DNA from: an uncultured Collinsella sp.
GTDB taxonomy: Bacteria; Actinomycetota; Coriobacteriia; Coriobacteriales; Coriobacteriaceae
Direction: 5' to 3'
DNA length: 30,609 bases
Assembly (NCBI GenBank): GCA_958346935.1
Contig: CATVTM010000018.1
Location: 1-30,609 of the forward strand
The notes under the pieces are model-generated. The model was given only the letters and a program-made list of their open reading frames with translations, was not told the origin of the DNA and did no database searches. Both the position numbers and the translations under genes were made by a program. Shown here one piece after another: positions 7,452 through 15,338 of the stretch (its first letter is position 1; the number at the start of each line of letters is the position of its first letter).

Positions 7452-8279
7452 CTACTCGCCGAGCTTGGGATGCAGCAGCGACGGCGCAGCACCGAGCAGC
7501 ATCTTGGTGTAGGGGTCCTGAGGGTGCTGGAAGACCTGCTTGGCCTCGCCCTGCTCGACGATCTTGCCGCCATTCATAACGATGATGTCGTCAGAGATAT
7601 AGCGGACCGTCTGGATGTCATGGCTGATGAACACCATGGCCAGGCCGAGCTCCTTCTTAAGGTCGGTCAGCAGGTTCAGAATCTGCGCGCGGACCGAAAC
7701 GTCCAGAGCCGAGGTGGGCTCGTCGGCGATGATGGCATCGGGGTTCAACGACAGGGCACGGGCAATTGCGACGCGCTGGCGCTGGCCGCCCGAAAGCTGG
7801 CCGGGAAGAACCTCGGCGGCGGAGCTGGGCAGACCGGTGAGCTCCAGGAGCTCCTTGACGCGCTTCTCCTGCTCGGCCTCGGTACCCAGGTTGTGGACGC
7901 GCATGGGGTCGAGCAGCTGCTCGCGAACGACCATGCGGGGATTGAGCGCCGTAGCCGGATTCTGGAACACGACCGAGATGACACGGCCCATGTGGCGACG
8001 GTCCTCGGCGGTACGCTTGGTTACGTCCTTGCCCTTAAAGTAGACCTTGCCGCTCGTGGGGGCCTGCAGGCCGCACATGACGTTGGCGGTGGTGGACTTA
8101 CCGCAACCGGACTCGCCGACGATGCCGATCGTCTGACCGGGCATGAGCCTAATCGTTACACCCTGGACGGCGTGAACCAGGTTGGGGTGCAGAATCGAGC
8201 CGGTACGGGTCCTAAAGGTGACGTGGACGTCATCAAGGAAGATGATCGGCTCGACGCCGTTGACTGCGGTCTCGCTCAT
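7452..8279 (-). CDS. OppF/DppF-type ABC transporter ATP-binding protein
   Basis: A 275-residue ATPase of the dipeptide/oligopeptide importer family. Visible motifs are Walker A GESGCGKST (55-63), Q-loop FQNP (about 105-108), the ABC signature LSGGQ (162-166), Walker B with DEPTSALD (186-193) and the H-loop histidine (H220). The C-terminal DPYTKMLL region is typical of OppD/F proteins. It pairs with the ATPase half of the upstream fusion protein to energise one importer. The start ATG directly follows the stop of the fusion gene (TAG then ATG), and the strong site GGAGGTGAT overlaps the end of that gene, so translation is coupled. Confidence 0.93.
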   Translation of the reverse strand: MSETAVNGVEPIIFLDDVHVTFRTRTGSILHPNLVHAVQGVTIRLMPGQTIGIVGESGCGKSTTANVMCGLQAPTSGKVYFKGKDVTKRTAEDRRHMGRVISVVFQNPATALNPRMVVREQLLDPMRVHNLGTEAEQEKRVKELLELTGLPSSAAEVLPGQLSGGQRQRVAIARALSLNPDAIIADEPTSALDVSVRAQILNLLTDLKKELGLAMVFISHDIQTVRYISDDIIVMNGGKIVEQGEAKQVFQHPQDPYTKMLLGAAPSLLHPKLGE

Positions 8280-10295
8280 CTACATCACCTCCGCGTGAGG
8301 GGTCAAACCATTTGCCTTGAGCACCTCGTCGGGGAGCTCGGAATAGAAGTGCTCGGTGCCGGGCACGCGCTTGAAGACCGGACGGGTGTCCAGGCCAATG
8401 CGCGGATGGCTCGAGCGGGGCGCGAAGCGATCGCCCTTGGGGAAATCGCGCGGGCTCGGAACGGCGCCGGGCACCTGGTGCAGACGGCCCGAACCGCTCT
8501 CGATGGACAGAACGGAGCCCAGAAGACCGCGGGTGTACTCGTGGATCGGGTTAGTGAGCAGCTCCTTGGTGGGCGCCTGCTCGATAACCTGACCGGCGTA
8601 CATAACCGTGATGTTATGGGCGACCTCGGCGACCAGCGCCAAGTCATGCGAGACGAAGATCATGGCAAAGCCGAGCTTGGCCTGAAGGTCGTTGAGCAGC
8701 TTGATGACCTGCTTCTGGACGGTAACGTCCAGAGCGGTCGTGGGCTCGTCGCAGATGACCAGCTTGGGGTCGCGGGTAAGGGCCATAGCGATCAGGACAC
8801 GCTGACGCTGGCCACCGGAAAGCTCATGCGGGTAGCTCTCGAGCGTACGCTTGGGGTCGAGGCCCACGAGCTCCAGGAGTTCCTCGGCGCTGCGGGTGCC
8901 GCCGCGCTTGGTGAGCTGCTTCATCTGGGCAGAGATGAGCATGGAGGGGTTGAGCGAGGACAGGGCGTCCTGATAGACCATAGCGATATCGGTACCGCGC
9001 AGGCCGAACCACTCCTTCTTGCTCATCTTGAGCAGGTCGCGGCCCTCCCAGAGGACCTCGCCGGAAAGGTGCTCGTCATCGTCGGTCAGGCCCATGATGG
9101 CCAGCGTGGTGATGGACTTACCGCAACCGGACTCGCCCACCAGGCCCATGGTCTGACCAGGACGGACGTCAAAGTTGACATGGTCGACGACGTTGATATC
9201 GCCGTGATGCTCAAACTGAATGCAGAAGTCACGGACCGAGAGAATCGGTTCGACAGACTCGTCGGGCACATGGCGATCGTCACGCTTGAGCTCGACATCG
9301 CGCAGGGCGCCAAGGCGAGCGGAGAGGGACTGGGCCTGCTCCTTGTAGGCGCGAACGGGGTCGGAGACCAGCAGGTCGGCCTCGCGACGCTTGGAGGAAT
9401 CGGTCGGATCCAGGGCGGCGGAGGGGGCAGCGGCCATGGCGTCGGTAATGCCCTCGGAGAGGATGTTGAGCGCCAGGCAGGTGATCATGATGGCCAGGCC
9501 CGGGAACAGCGCCTGCCACCAACGGCCGGCGAGCACGCCGCCGCGGGCGTCGGCGAGGATGTTGCCCCAGGTAGCGGTGGGCTCCTGGATACCAGCGCCG
9601 ATGAAGGTCAGCGAGGCCTCGAAGATGATGGCGTCGGCGACCAGGGTAACGGTGAAGACCATGATCGGGGCGATGCAGTTACGCAGAACATGCTTGATCA
9701 AAATCCACGGAGCCTTGGCGCCGGAAACGATGACCGCGCGGACATAGTCCTCGCCGTACTCGGACACGATGTTGGCGCGCACGATACGGGCAATCTGCGG
9801 AGTGTACATAAAGCCGATGGCGAAGATGATCGACGGCACGGAGTTGCCCAGGATGGAGACGAAGACGGCCGCGAGGGCGATGCCCGGGATGGACATGATG
9901 ATGTCCAGGATACGCATGATCGTCTCGGAAACGGCCTTGCGCGAAACCGCCGCAAGGGCGCCCACGACCGAGCCGCAAACCAGAGCCATGGCAGTGGCGC
10001 CAAAGCCGATAATCAGCGAGTAACGACCACCGTAGAGCATGCGCGACAGAATGTCGCGACCCTTATCGTCGGTACCGAAGATAAATCCGTTGCCGGGAGC
10101 CTGGCGAGCCGTAAAAATCTCGACCGGGCTATAGGGGGCAAGAAGGGGCGCCAGAATCGCAGTCAGGGCGACCAGCACCAACACGACGGCGGCAATCTTA
10201 GAAGACAGCGTCATCTTCTTCCAGCCACCGAGCTTGAGCCCCTTGGAGGCAGCCTTCTCGAGCTGCTCGGTTTGCTTCTCTCGAATCTTTACCAT
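8280..10295 (-). CDS. Fused DppC-type permease and DppD-type ATPase of a dipeptide-family importer
   Basis: A single frame of 671 codons joins two normally separate subunits. Residues 1-290 form a DppC-type permease with an N-terminal membrane segment (about 32-54), the family GTDDKGRD (74-81) and the cytoplasmic EAA-type coupling loop (about 184-206). A charged linker (290-350) follows. Residues 350-600 form an ATPase with Walker A GESGCGKS (387-394), LSGGQ (492-496), DEPTTALD (516-523) and H550. I recall the same fused layout in sialic acid importers of this family (SatABCD of Haemophilus ducreyi, SiaEFGI of Corynebacterium glutamicum), which fits the operon. The start lies 4 bases after the upstream permease stop. 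Family is certain; substrate is inferred. Confidence 0.92.
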   Translation of the reverse strand: MVKIREKQTEQLEKAASKGLKLGGWKKMTLSSKIAAVVLVLVALTAILAPLLAPYSPVEIFTARQAPGNGFIFGTDDKGRDILSRMLYGGRYSLIIGFGATAMALVCGSVVGALAAVSRKAVSETIMRILDIIMSIPGIALAAVFVSILGNSVPSIIFAIGFMYTPQIARIVRANIVSEYGEDYVRAVIVSGAKAPWILIKHVLRNCIAPIMVFTVTLVADAIIFEASLTFIGAGIQEPTATWGNILADARGGVLAGRWWQALFPGLAIMITCLALNILSEGITDAMAAAPSAALDPTDSSKRREADLLVSDPVRAYKEQAQSLSARLGALRDVELKRDDRHVPDESVEPILSVRDFCIQFEHHGDINVVDHVNFDVRPGQTMGLVGESGCGKSITTLAIMGLTDDDEHLSGEVLWEGRDLLKMSKKEWFGLRGTDIAMVYQDALSSLNPSMLISAQMKQLTKRGGTRSAEELLELVGLDPKRTLESYPHELSGGQRQRVLIAMALTRDPKLVICDEPTTALDVTVQKQVIKLLNDLQAKLGFAMIFVSHDLALVAEVAHNITVMYAGQVIEQAPTKELLTNPIHEYTRGLLGSVLSIESGSGRLHQVPGAVPSPRDFPKGDRFAPRSSHPRIGLDTRPVFKRVPGTEHFYSELPDEVLKANGLTPHAEVM

Positions 10296-10298
10296 AAT

Positions 10299-11255
10299 CT
10301 ACACCGTCCTGATGCGCGGGTTGATGAGCAGGTAGAGCATGTCAACCACGATGTTGATGATGATGAAGGCAAGAGCAACGACGATAACGACGCCCTGAAC
10401 CAGGTTCGCCTCGTTGCCCTGAACGCCCTGCAGAATCGCGGTGCCCATGCCGGGGAGGTTGAAGATAACCTCGATGACGACGGCGCCGCCCATGAGGTAA
10501 CCGATCTTAAGACCGAGGGTGGTGACCGGGGTGATCAGCGCATTGCGAAGAACGTTGATGCCGACGACGACCTTCTCGGGAACGCCGGCGCCGCGAGCCA
10601 TACGGACATAATCCTTATCGAGCTCCTCGACCATGGCGGTACGCACGATACGAGTCATCTGGCCCGTCAGCGGAAATGCCAAGGCGATAGCGGGCATGAT
10701 CATACGTCCCAGATAGCCAGCCGGATTCGTGGTGAAGTGAGGCAGAGCACCCGATGCCGGAAGCACCTTAAGGTAGGAAGAGAACAGCAGGATCAACAGA
10801 ACGGCAAGCCAGAACGACGGGGTTGCCAAGCCGGCGATGGAAAAGACGCGGATCACTTGGTCCGGCCATTTGTCGCGATACAGTGCCGCGATGACGCCGA
10901 GTAAAAACGAAACGACCGCACCGATGGCAAGGCCGATGAAGGTCAGCTGCATCGTGACGGGCAGGGCCGTGGAGATGCGCTTGGCAACGGAGTTGCGAGC
11001 AGCACCATAGGTGCCCATGTCACCATGGATCAAATCGCCCATATAGCGCACGTAGCGCACGGGCCAGGGGTCGTCCAGACCATACTTCTCATGGTACTCG
11101 GCAACCGCCTCGGGCGAGGCACCGTCACCCAACGCCGTGTAGGCGGGGTCGGTCTTGGAGAACGACATAAGGAAGAACACCAGGACGGTGACGCCCAATG
11201 CCATGATCGGCAGCGCCACAAGACGCCTTCCAATCAAACGTAGCAAGTTGTTCAC
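10299..11255 (-). CDS. DppB/OppB-type ABC transporter permease
   Basis: A 318-residue inner-membrane permease of the dipeptide/oligopeptide family, with an N-terminal membrane helix (about 11-31), four to five further helices and the EAA-type loop around DYVRMARGAGVPEKVV. The ending NPRIRTV is also typical of DppB proteins. It forms the membrane channel with the permease half of the next gene. I chose GTG at 11253-11255, preceded by AAGGGGAG at 5 bases; an in-frame ATG 11 codons upstream would put this site within the coding sequence. It is separated from the binding-protein gene by 157 bases with hairpins, and from the next gene by 3 bases. Confidence 0.92.
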   Translation of the reverse strand: MNNLLRLIGRRLVALPIMALGVTVLVFFLMSFSKTDPAYTALGDGASPEAVAEYHEKYGLDDPWPVRYVRYMGDLIHGDMGTYGAARNSVAKRISTALPVTMQLTFIGLAIGAVVSFLLGVIAALYRDKWPDQVIRVFSIAGLATPSFWLAVLLILLFSSYLKVLPASGALPHFTTNPAGYLGRMIMPAIALAFPLTGQMTRIVRTAMVEELDKDYVRMARGAGVPEKVVVGINVLRNALITPVTTLGLKIGYLMGGAVVIEVIFNLPGMGTAILQGVQGNEANLVQGVVIVVALAFIIINIVVDMLYLLINPRIRTV

Positions 11256-11318
11256 GTTCTCTCCCCTTTCTTTTGTCGGTAGGATCAACTGGTATATGAG
11301 TACGGATACTCATTACAA

Positions 11319-11348
11319 GACCCGAGCGACATCGAGGTCGCCCGGGTC
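11319..11348 (-). terminator. Hairpin between the binding-protein and permease genes, probable partial terminator
   Basis: GACCCGAGCGAC (11319-11330) and GTCGCCCGGGTC (11337-11348) form a 12-base stem around a 6-base loop. The single mismatch becomes a G-U pair in the minus-strand RNA. Only TTGTAATG follows on that strand, so read-through is expected. Such stems after binding-protein genes commonly keep the binding protein more abundant than the permeases. On the plus strand the stem is followed by TTTGTTT, but no plus-strand gene is near. Confidence 0.6.
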
Positions 11349-11397
11349 TTTGTTTCAACTATGAGGATACGGTCCCAACGACCGACATCCTGCATAC

Positions 11398-11413
11398 AGA
11401 CTCAAGCGAGTCT
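11398..11413 (-). repeat. Small hairpin at the stop of the binding-protein gene
   Basis: AGACTC (11398-11403) and GAGTCT (11408-11413) form a perfect 6-base stem with a 4-base loop, starting at the stop codon. It adds to the larger stem downstream and may protect the 3' end of the upstream message. Confidence 0.45.
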
Positions 11414-13026
11414 TACGCCTTGACGGTCGCAACGCCCCTGAAGGACATGCTCGTCGTACCGATGCCCTTGAAGCCATCGAGGGCCTCGCCGTTGGGCGCA
11501 GTGGACGGATCGTCCCAGGAAGCGGAGACGGTCTTGACGTGGACAACGGGGTACAGAACGGCGTTGTCGGCAATGATGTCGAAGCACTCGTTCCACTTCT
11601 TCTGCTGCTCATCGCCCTCAGCGGCAAGAGCCTCGTCCATGAGACCGTGGAGCTTCTGCCACTCAGCGGACTCCTTCCACGGGCAACGGGTCTGCATCCA
11701 GACGTTGTCGCCGTACCACCAGTTGAGCAGCAGGTCGGGGTCGGCGCCGAAGCAGGAAGGATCGCCAGGGGCAAGGAGGATATCGTAGGCCTCGCCGCCG
11801 TCGATGGCGGCGTAGGTGGCCGGCGAGGTATCGGTCTGGATGGTCACATCGAAGCCGAGAGCGTCGAGGTCATTCTTGACCTGGGCGGCCATGCCCTTAA
11901 TCTGCTCGTTGTCGGTGGTGCGCAGGGTGATGGCACCCGGGGTGATGCCAGACTCCTCGATGAGCTTCTTAGCCTTCTTGGCGTCGGTCTTGTACACCGT
12001 GGAAGCCTCATGATAGTTGGTGAAGCTCTTGGGCAGGTAGCAGCTGGCAGCGGTGGCAAGGCCGGCGAAGGTGTTGCTGACCATCTTCTCGGTGTCGAGC
12101 GCATACATGACAGCCTGACGGACCTTGACGTTGTTCCAAGGCTCCTTGGCGACGTTGAACATGATGAAGCGGGTGCCGAAACCCTGAACGTTATCGATCT
12201 TGCAGCCGGCGCTCTCGAGCTGGTCGACGGCGTCAGCGGTAACGAGCTCCATAACGAGCGTGGAGCCCTCCTGCTGAGCGGTAACGCGAGCGGTGGGGTC
12301 GGTCAGGATGCTGTACTGGATCTTCTTATCCTCGGCAGCATACTCACCGTTGTACTCGGGGTTGGGAACCAGGGTGATCTCGGTATCGGAGATAGAGTCG
12401 TACATCCAGGGGCCGGAGCCGATCGGCTGCTTGGCGCGATCCTCCTCGGTCTGGGTGGCCGGGGTAACGCGGACGATGGCCAGACGATCCTTGAGCAGGG
12501 AGAAGTTGGGGACCTTGGTCTTGACCGTCACGGTGCTGGCGTCCTTGGCCTCGATGGACTCGAAGGGCTGGAAGAACGGAGCATAGGTAGCGGAAGCGGC
12601 GCAAGCGGTGTAGGAGGCAACGACATCGTCAGCGGTGACCTCGGTGCCATCGGAGAACTTGGCGCCCTTGCGGATGGTGACCTCGAAAGTGGTGTCGTCC
12701 ACAGACTTGGGATCGTCGGTGGCGAGCTCTTTGAAGGTGCTGTAGTCGTGGTAATCGATGCCGTAGAGGCCCTCGACGACGTGCCAGTTAGCACCCAGGC
12801 CCACAGCGGAGCCGGTGCTGGCGGGATCGAAGCTGGACGGAGCGTAAGCGGAACCAGCGGTGATCACGCCGCCGCCACGGTTGGCGGAATCGGTGGAACC
12901 GGAAGCGGAACCCTCGTCGCTAGAGCTGCCACCGCAGCCGGTGAGACCAAGCCCTGCGACAGCAGCGACGCTGCCGGTGAGGCCGAGGAACGAACGCCTG
13001 GACATACCCTTGTTGATGATGGCCAT
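11413..13026 (-). CDS. Solute-binding lipoprotein of the dipeptide family (SBP_bac_5), probable sialic acid binder
   Basis: The 537-residue protein is the extracellular receptor of the importer encoded downstream. Its N-terminus has a Tat-like motif SRRSFLGL (9-16), a hydrophobic stretch and a lipobox LTGC, so the mature protein would start at Cys31 and be lipid-anchored. A GSSSDEGSASGS linker follows. The body has the SBP_bac_5 features such as FDPASTGS near the N-terminus and FMMFNVAKEPW-like IMFNVAKEPWNNVKVRQAV in the middle. Members of this family bind peptides, nickel, oligosaccharides or, in a few cases, sialic acid; operon context favours the last. The ATG at 13024-13026 has AGGAG 5 bases upstream. 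It is the first gene of the cassette, behind a 365-base control region. Confidence 0.88.
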   Translation of the reverse strand: MAIINKGMSRRSFLGLTGSVAAVAGLGLTGCGGSSSDEGSASGSTDSANRGGGVITAGSAYAPSSFDPASTGSAVGLGANWHVVEGLYGIDYHDYSTFKELATDDPKSVDDTTFEVTIRKGAKFSDGTEVTADDVVASYTACAASATYAPFFQPFESIEAKDASTVTVKTKVPNFSLLKDRLAIVRVTPATQTEEDRAKQPIGSGPWMYDSISDTEITLVPNPEYNGEYAAEDKKIQYSILTDPTARVTAQQEGSTLVMELVTADAVDQLESAGCKIDNVQGFGTRFIMFNVAKEPWNNVKVRQAVMYALDTEKMVSNTFAGLATAASCYLPKSFTNYHEASTVYKTDAKKAKKLIEESGITPGAITLRTTDNEQIKGMAAQVKNDLDALGFDVTIQTDTSPATYAAIDGGEAYDILLAPGDPSCFGADPDLLLNWWYGDNVWMQTRCPWKESAEWQKLHGLMDEALAAEGDEQQKKWNECFDIIADNAVLYPVVHVKTVSASWDDPSTAPNGEALDGFKGIGTTSMSFRGVATVKA

Positions 13027-13095
13027 GTCTTCTCCTATCAATAGAGAATCTTACCCGGGAGCGCCTAGACGTGCCCCCGCGCAACTTGCGGACGA

Positions 13096-13123
13096 TATAT
13101 ACCTTACCTACCGACGAACCCAA
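13096..13123 (-). promoter_or_regulatory. Candidate promoter P1 of the cassette
   Basis: TATATA (13096-13101) lies 16 bases from TTGGGT (13118-13123) on the minus strand, giving a start near 13088 and a leader of about 62 bases. The -35 box is weak. Confidence 0.4.
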
Positions 13124-13162
13124 CTGAGGTGCCGCGCTCGGCGACCGATACATACATACGCT

Positions 13163-13185
13163 TGAACGGTATTTGCTACCGTTCA
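13163..13185. promoter_or_regulatory. 23-base inverted repeat, operator-like
   Basis: TGAACGGTA and TACCGTTCA form a perfect 9-base inverted repeat around TTTGC. It covers the -10 position of the candidate promoter with TTGTCA at 13196-13201, the usual place for a repressor site. The repressor gene is not in the window. Confidence 0.5.
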
Positions 13186-13201
13186 CCGAATTCATTGACA
13201 A
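13173..13201 (-). promoter_or_regulatory. Candidate promoter P2 of the cassette
   Basis: TTGTCA (13196-13201) matches five of six -35 consensus bases. At 17 bases the -10 position reads TAGCAA (13173-13178), a weak match, inside the inverted repeat. This would give a leader of about 140 bases. Confidence 0.35.
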
Positions 13202-13289
13202 ACGATTCGCCAGACAGTATGTATCGACGAGGTGAGATATCAGTCTTCGTCAACCCGCAGGATAGCAGGGTTGTTCACCATGGCTAGTC

Positions 13290-13297
13290 AAACGTTT
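13290..13297. promoter_or_regulatory. AAACGTTT palindrome, possible LacI/GalR-type half of an operator
   Basis: The CpG-centred core AAACGTTT is shared with the longer palindrome upstream of gap (650-663). It lies about 200 bases upstream of P1, next to TTGACT. Short enough to be chance. Confidence 0.25.
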
Positions 13298-13343
13298 TAG
13301 CGTTAATTAAACCCGAAATCGGCTGGTAATCGCCGTGAAATAA

Positions 13344-13366
13344 ATGATTGAAAATCACGCAATCAT
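13344..13366 (-). terminator. Weak terminator-like stem after uvrC
   Basis: ATGATTG (13344-13350) and CAATCAT (13360-13366) form a 7-base AT-rich stem, followed on the minus strand by TTATTTC. It lies 26 bases past the uvrC stop. Stability is low. Confidence 0.3.
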
Positions 13367-13391
13367 GTATATCAGTTGTTTAGAGGCGTGT

Positions 13392-15338
13392 TTAGTTTTC
13401 GGATTGCTTTGCCGCCGCCTCGGCGCGCTCGGCATTCCATGCAACGAGCGCCTCGTGAACCGCTTTGGCGACATCGGCAGGAACGCCTCGAACTTCCGCG
13501 ATCTCTTGCTCGCTCGCCGCGCGCAAACGCTTCATCGAGCCAAAATGGCGCATAAGGGCACGTTTTCTGGTGGGTCCCACGCCTGGAACGTCATCGAGTA
13601 CCGAAACCGTCATGGCTTTATCGCGCAATTCGCGATGGAACGTGATGGCAAAACGGTGCGATTCATCGCGCACCTGTTTAATTAGATAGAGCGACGCGGA
13701 CCCGGTCGGCAGCACGATGGGAGTCTCGTCCCAAGGCACGAAAACCTCCTCATCGGCCTTTGCCAAGCCACAAACTGGTATATCGAGCCCAAGAGCCTCA
13801 AGTTGCTTGATTGCAGCGGTCAATTGCGGCTTACCGCCATCGACAACGAGCAAATCGGGGCGCGAACCAAAGCGCTCGTCGGCCATGCGCTCGGGAGCAT
13901 AACGTCGTCCCAAAACCTCGGACATCGACACGAAGTCGTTTGCCTCGTCCAATTCGGCCTGAATTTTAAAACGACGATACTGACTCTTGTCGGCGCGCCC
14001 GTTGGTAAACACCACCATCGAGGCGACCGTAAAGGTGCCATGCAGTGTAGAGATATCGAAGCACTCGATACGCAACGGCGGCGATGGCAGCGCCAACGCA
14101 CTTTCGAGCTCCAGGAGCGCTTGATTGGTGCGGTCGTCAGCGTACCCCGTTCGCATCATGTAGCGCATGAGGGCATGGCGCGCATTTTTGGATGCCATAT
14201 CGAGCAGACGGTGCTTTTCGCCACGCTGCGGCCTATGGAGATGGCAGGAACGCTCACGCTTGCCCGCAAGCCACTCCCCCAGCGCCTCCGCATCCTCAAG
14301 CTCGACGGAAAGGTTGACCTCAGCTGGAATATCAGCCGTCTCGTCGTAATAGCGCTTAAGAAAGCCCGACTGGAGCTCTTCCTCGTCAACATCAAGACCC
14401 TTGTCGAGAATGAACTCGCAGGTGCGAACTGTTCGGCCCTCGCGAACGACGAAGACGCAAGCGGCGGAGATGGTCTCCTCGCGATAGAAACCGATGACAT
14501 CGATATCGACACTGGAGGGAAAAACGACTTGCTGACGATCGTCCAGACCCCTGATGACCTCCAAACGACGTTTGACGCGTGCCGCGCGCTCAAAGTCGAG
14601 CGCCTCAGCGGCATCCGTCATCTCGGAGGTCAGCTCATCGACGACATCCTTGCGATGGCCCGACAAAAAGCGCTCGACACGCTTGACGTTCTTAGCGTAG
14701 TCTGCCGGGGAAATCGCGCCGACACACGCACCCGGGCCACGCCCGACATGGTAGTCAAAGCAGGGGCGCCCGTTTTGCGCGCAAATCATATTGACGATGT
14801 CTTCCTCGCCCTTGTGGGACTCGACGATACGGCGACAACGACGCCACTCCGCACAGGATGCGGAGCAGATGGGGATAACCTTGCGCAGCGTATCTATCGT
14901 CTCACGTGCCGCGCGGCTATCGGTATAAGGTCCAAAATAGCGCGTTCCCGGCTTATGACGCTCACGCGTGTATTTGATAGCGGGATACAGGTCGCCCTTT
15001 GTAATGGCGATAAAGGGGTAGCTCTTGTCATCCTTGAGGTCGACGTTAAAGTACGGATGGTACTGACCAATCAAATTGCGCTCGAGCACCAACGCCTCGT
15101 GCTCGGTCTCCACCACGATATAGTCAAAGCTCGCCACCAGCTGCATCATCAGCGGGATCTTCTGGCGCTCGTCCTGCAGCGTCACGTACTGACGCATACG
15201 GGCGCGCAGGTTTTTCGCCTTGCCCACGTAGATAACATCGCCCTTGGCATCCTTCCAAAGGTAGCATCCGGGCTGCGTGGGAACGCGCGAAACCTGCTCG
15301 GCAAGCGTTGGAATGTTGTCGTGACCGGCCACGCGCAC
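13392..15338 (-). CDS. uvrC: UvrABC excinuclease subunit C
   Basis: UvrC makes the two incisions in nucleotide excision repair. The 648-residue protein shows the GIY-YIG nuclease domain (GCYLWKD...VIYVGKAKNL, about 24-44), a cysteine-rich region (CSASC...RPCFDY...GACVG), the UVR motif (about 230-264) that contacts UvrB, the RNase H-like second nuclease domain (IECFDIS onward) and C-terminal helix-hairpin-helix motifs (DVPGVGPTRKRALMRHFGS). The GTG at 15336-15338 directly follows the murJ stop; a second in-frame GTG two codons on (15332) sits better behind AGG. It is the last gene of a tight ybaK-murJ-uvrC group. In many actinobacteria and Firmicutes rapZ comes next; here the sialic acid cassette intervenes. 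Confidence 0.96.
   Translation of the reverse strand: MRVAGHDNIPTLAEQVSRVPTQPGCYLWKDAKGDVIYVGKAKNLRARMRQYVTLQDERQKIPLMMQLVASFDYIVVETEHEALVLERNLIGQYHPYFNVDLKDDKSYPFIAITKGDLYPAIKYTRERHKPGTRYFGPYTDSRAARETIDTLRKVIPICSASCAEWRRCRRIVESHKGEEDIVNMICAQNGRPCFDYHVGRGPGACVGAISPADYAKNVKRVERFLSGHRKDVVDELTSEMTDAAEALDFERAARVKRRLEVIRGLDDRQQVVFPSSVDIDVIGFYREETISAACVFVVREGRTVRTCEFILDKGLDVDEEELQSGFLKRYYDETADIPAEVNLSVELEDAEALGEWLAGKRERSCHLHRPQRGEKHRLLDMASKNARHALMRYMMRTGYADDRTNQALLELESALALPSPPLRIECFDISTLHGTFTVASMVVFTNGRADKSQYRRFKIQAELDEANDFVSMSEVLGRRYAPERMADERFGSRPDLLVVDGGKPQLTAAIKQLEALGLDIPVCGLAKADEEVFVPWDETPIVLPTGSASLYLIKQVRDESHRFAITFHRELRDKAMTVSVLDDVPGVGPTRKRALMRHFGSMKRLRAASEQEIAEVRGVPADVAKAVHEALVAWNAERAEAAAKQSEN

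Larger units (their letters stand above)
13146..13226. repeat. 10-base inverted repeat pair around the operator-like site
   Basis: CGATACATAC (13146-13155) and GTATGTATCG (13217-13226) are exact reverse complements 61 bases apart, flanking the 13163-13185 repeat. They could be paired operator half-sites brought together by looping, or the base of a long RNA stem. Confidence 0.5.
13027..13391. other. 365-base control region upstream of the binding-protein gene
   Basis: This is the longest gene-free stretch in the window. It holds two candidate promoters reading left, a 23-base inverted repeat (13163-13185), an outer pair CGATACATAC (13146-13155) and GTATGTATCG (13217-13226), an AAACGTTT palindrome (13290-13297), and a weak stem after uvrC (13344-13366). 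I see no open reading frame with a ribosome site and no riboswitch I recognise. Confidence 0.7.

Noticed and set aside
8280..10295. The permease-ATPase fusion as a frameshift or assembly error joining two genes
   Set aside because: The frame is continuous, the linker is long and charged, no start or ribosome site for a separate ATPase is evident, and the same fusion occurs in related importers.
7230..10904. A plus-strand open frame of 1224 codons running antisense to the esterase and transporter genes
   Set aside because: It lacks a plausible ribosome site, is full of low-complexity Asp/Gly/His/Arg/Val runs typical of mirrored G+C-rich coding, and overlaps genes with clear catalytic motifs. 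It is a compositional shadow.
11413..13026. The importer as a peptide or nickel system
   Set aside because: Not excluded by sequence, but no peptidase or nickel gene is nearby while sugar genes follow directly, so the sugar role is the better reading.
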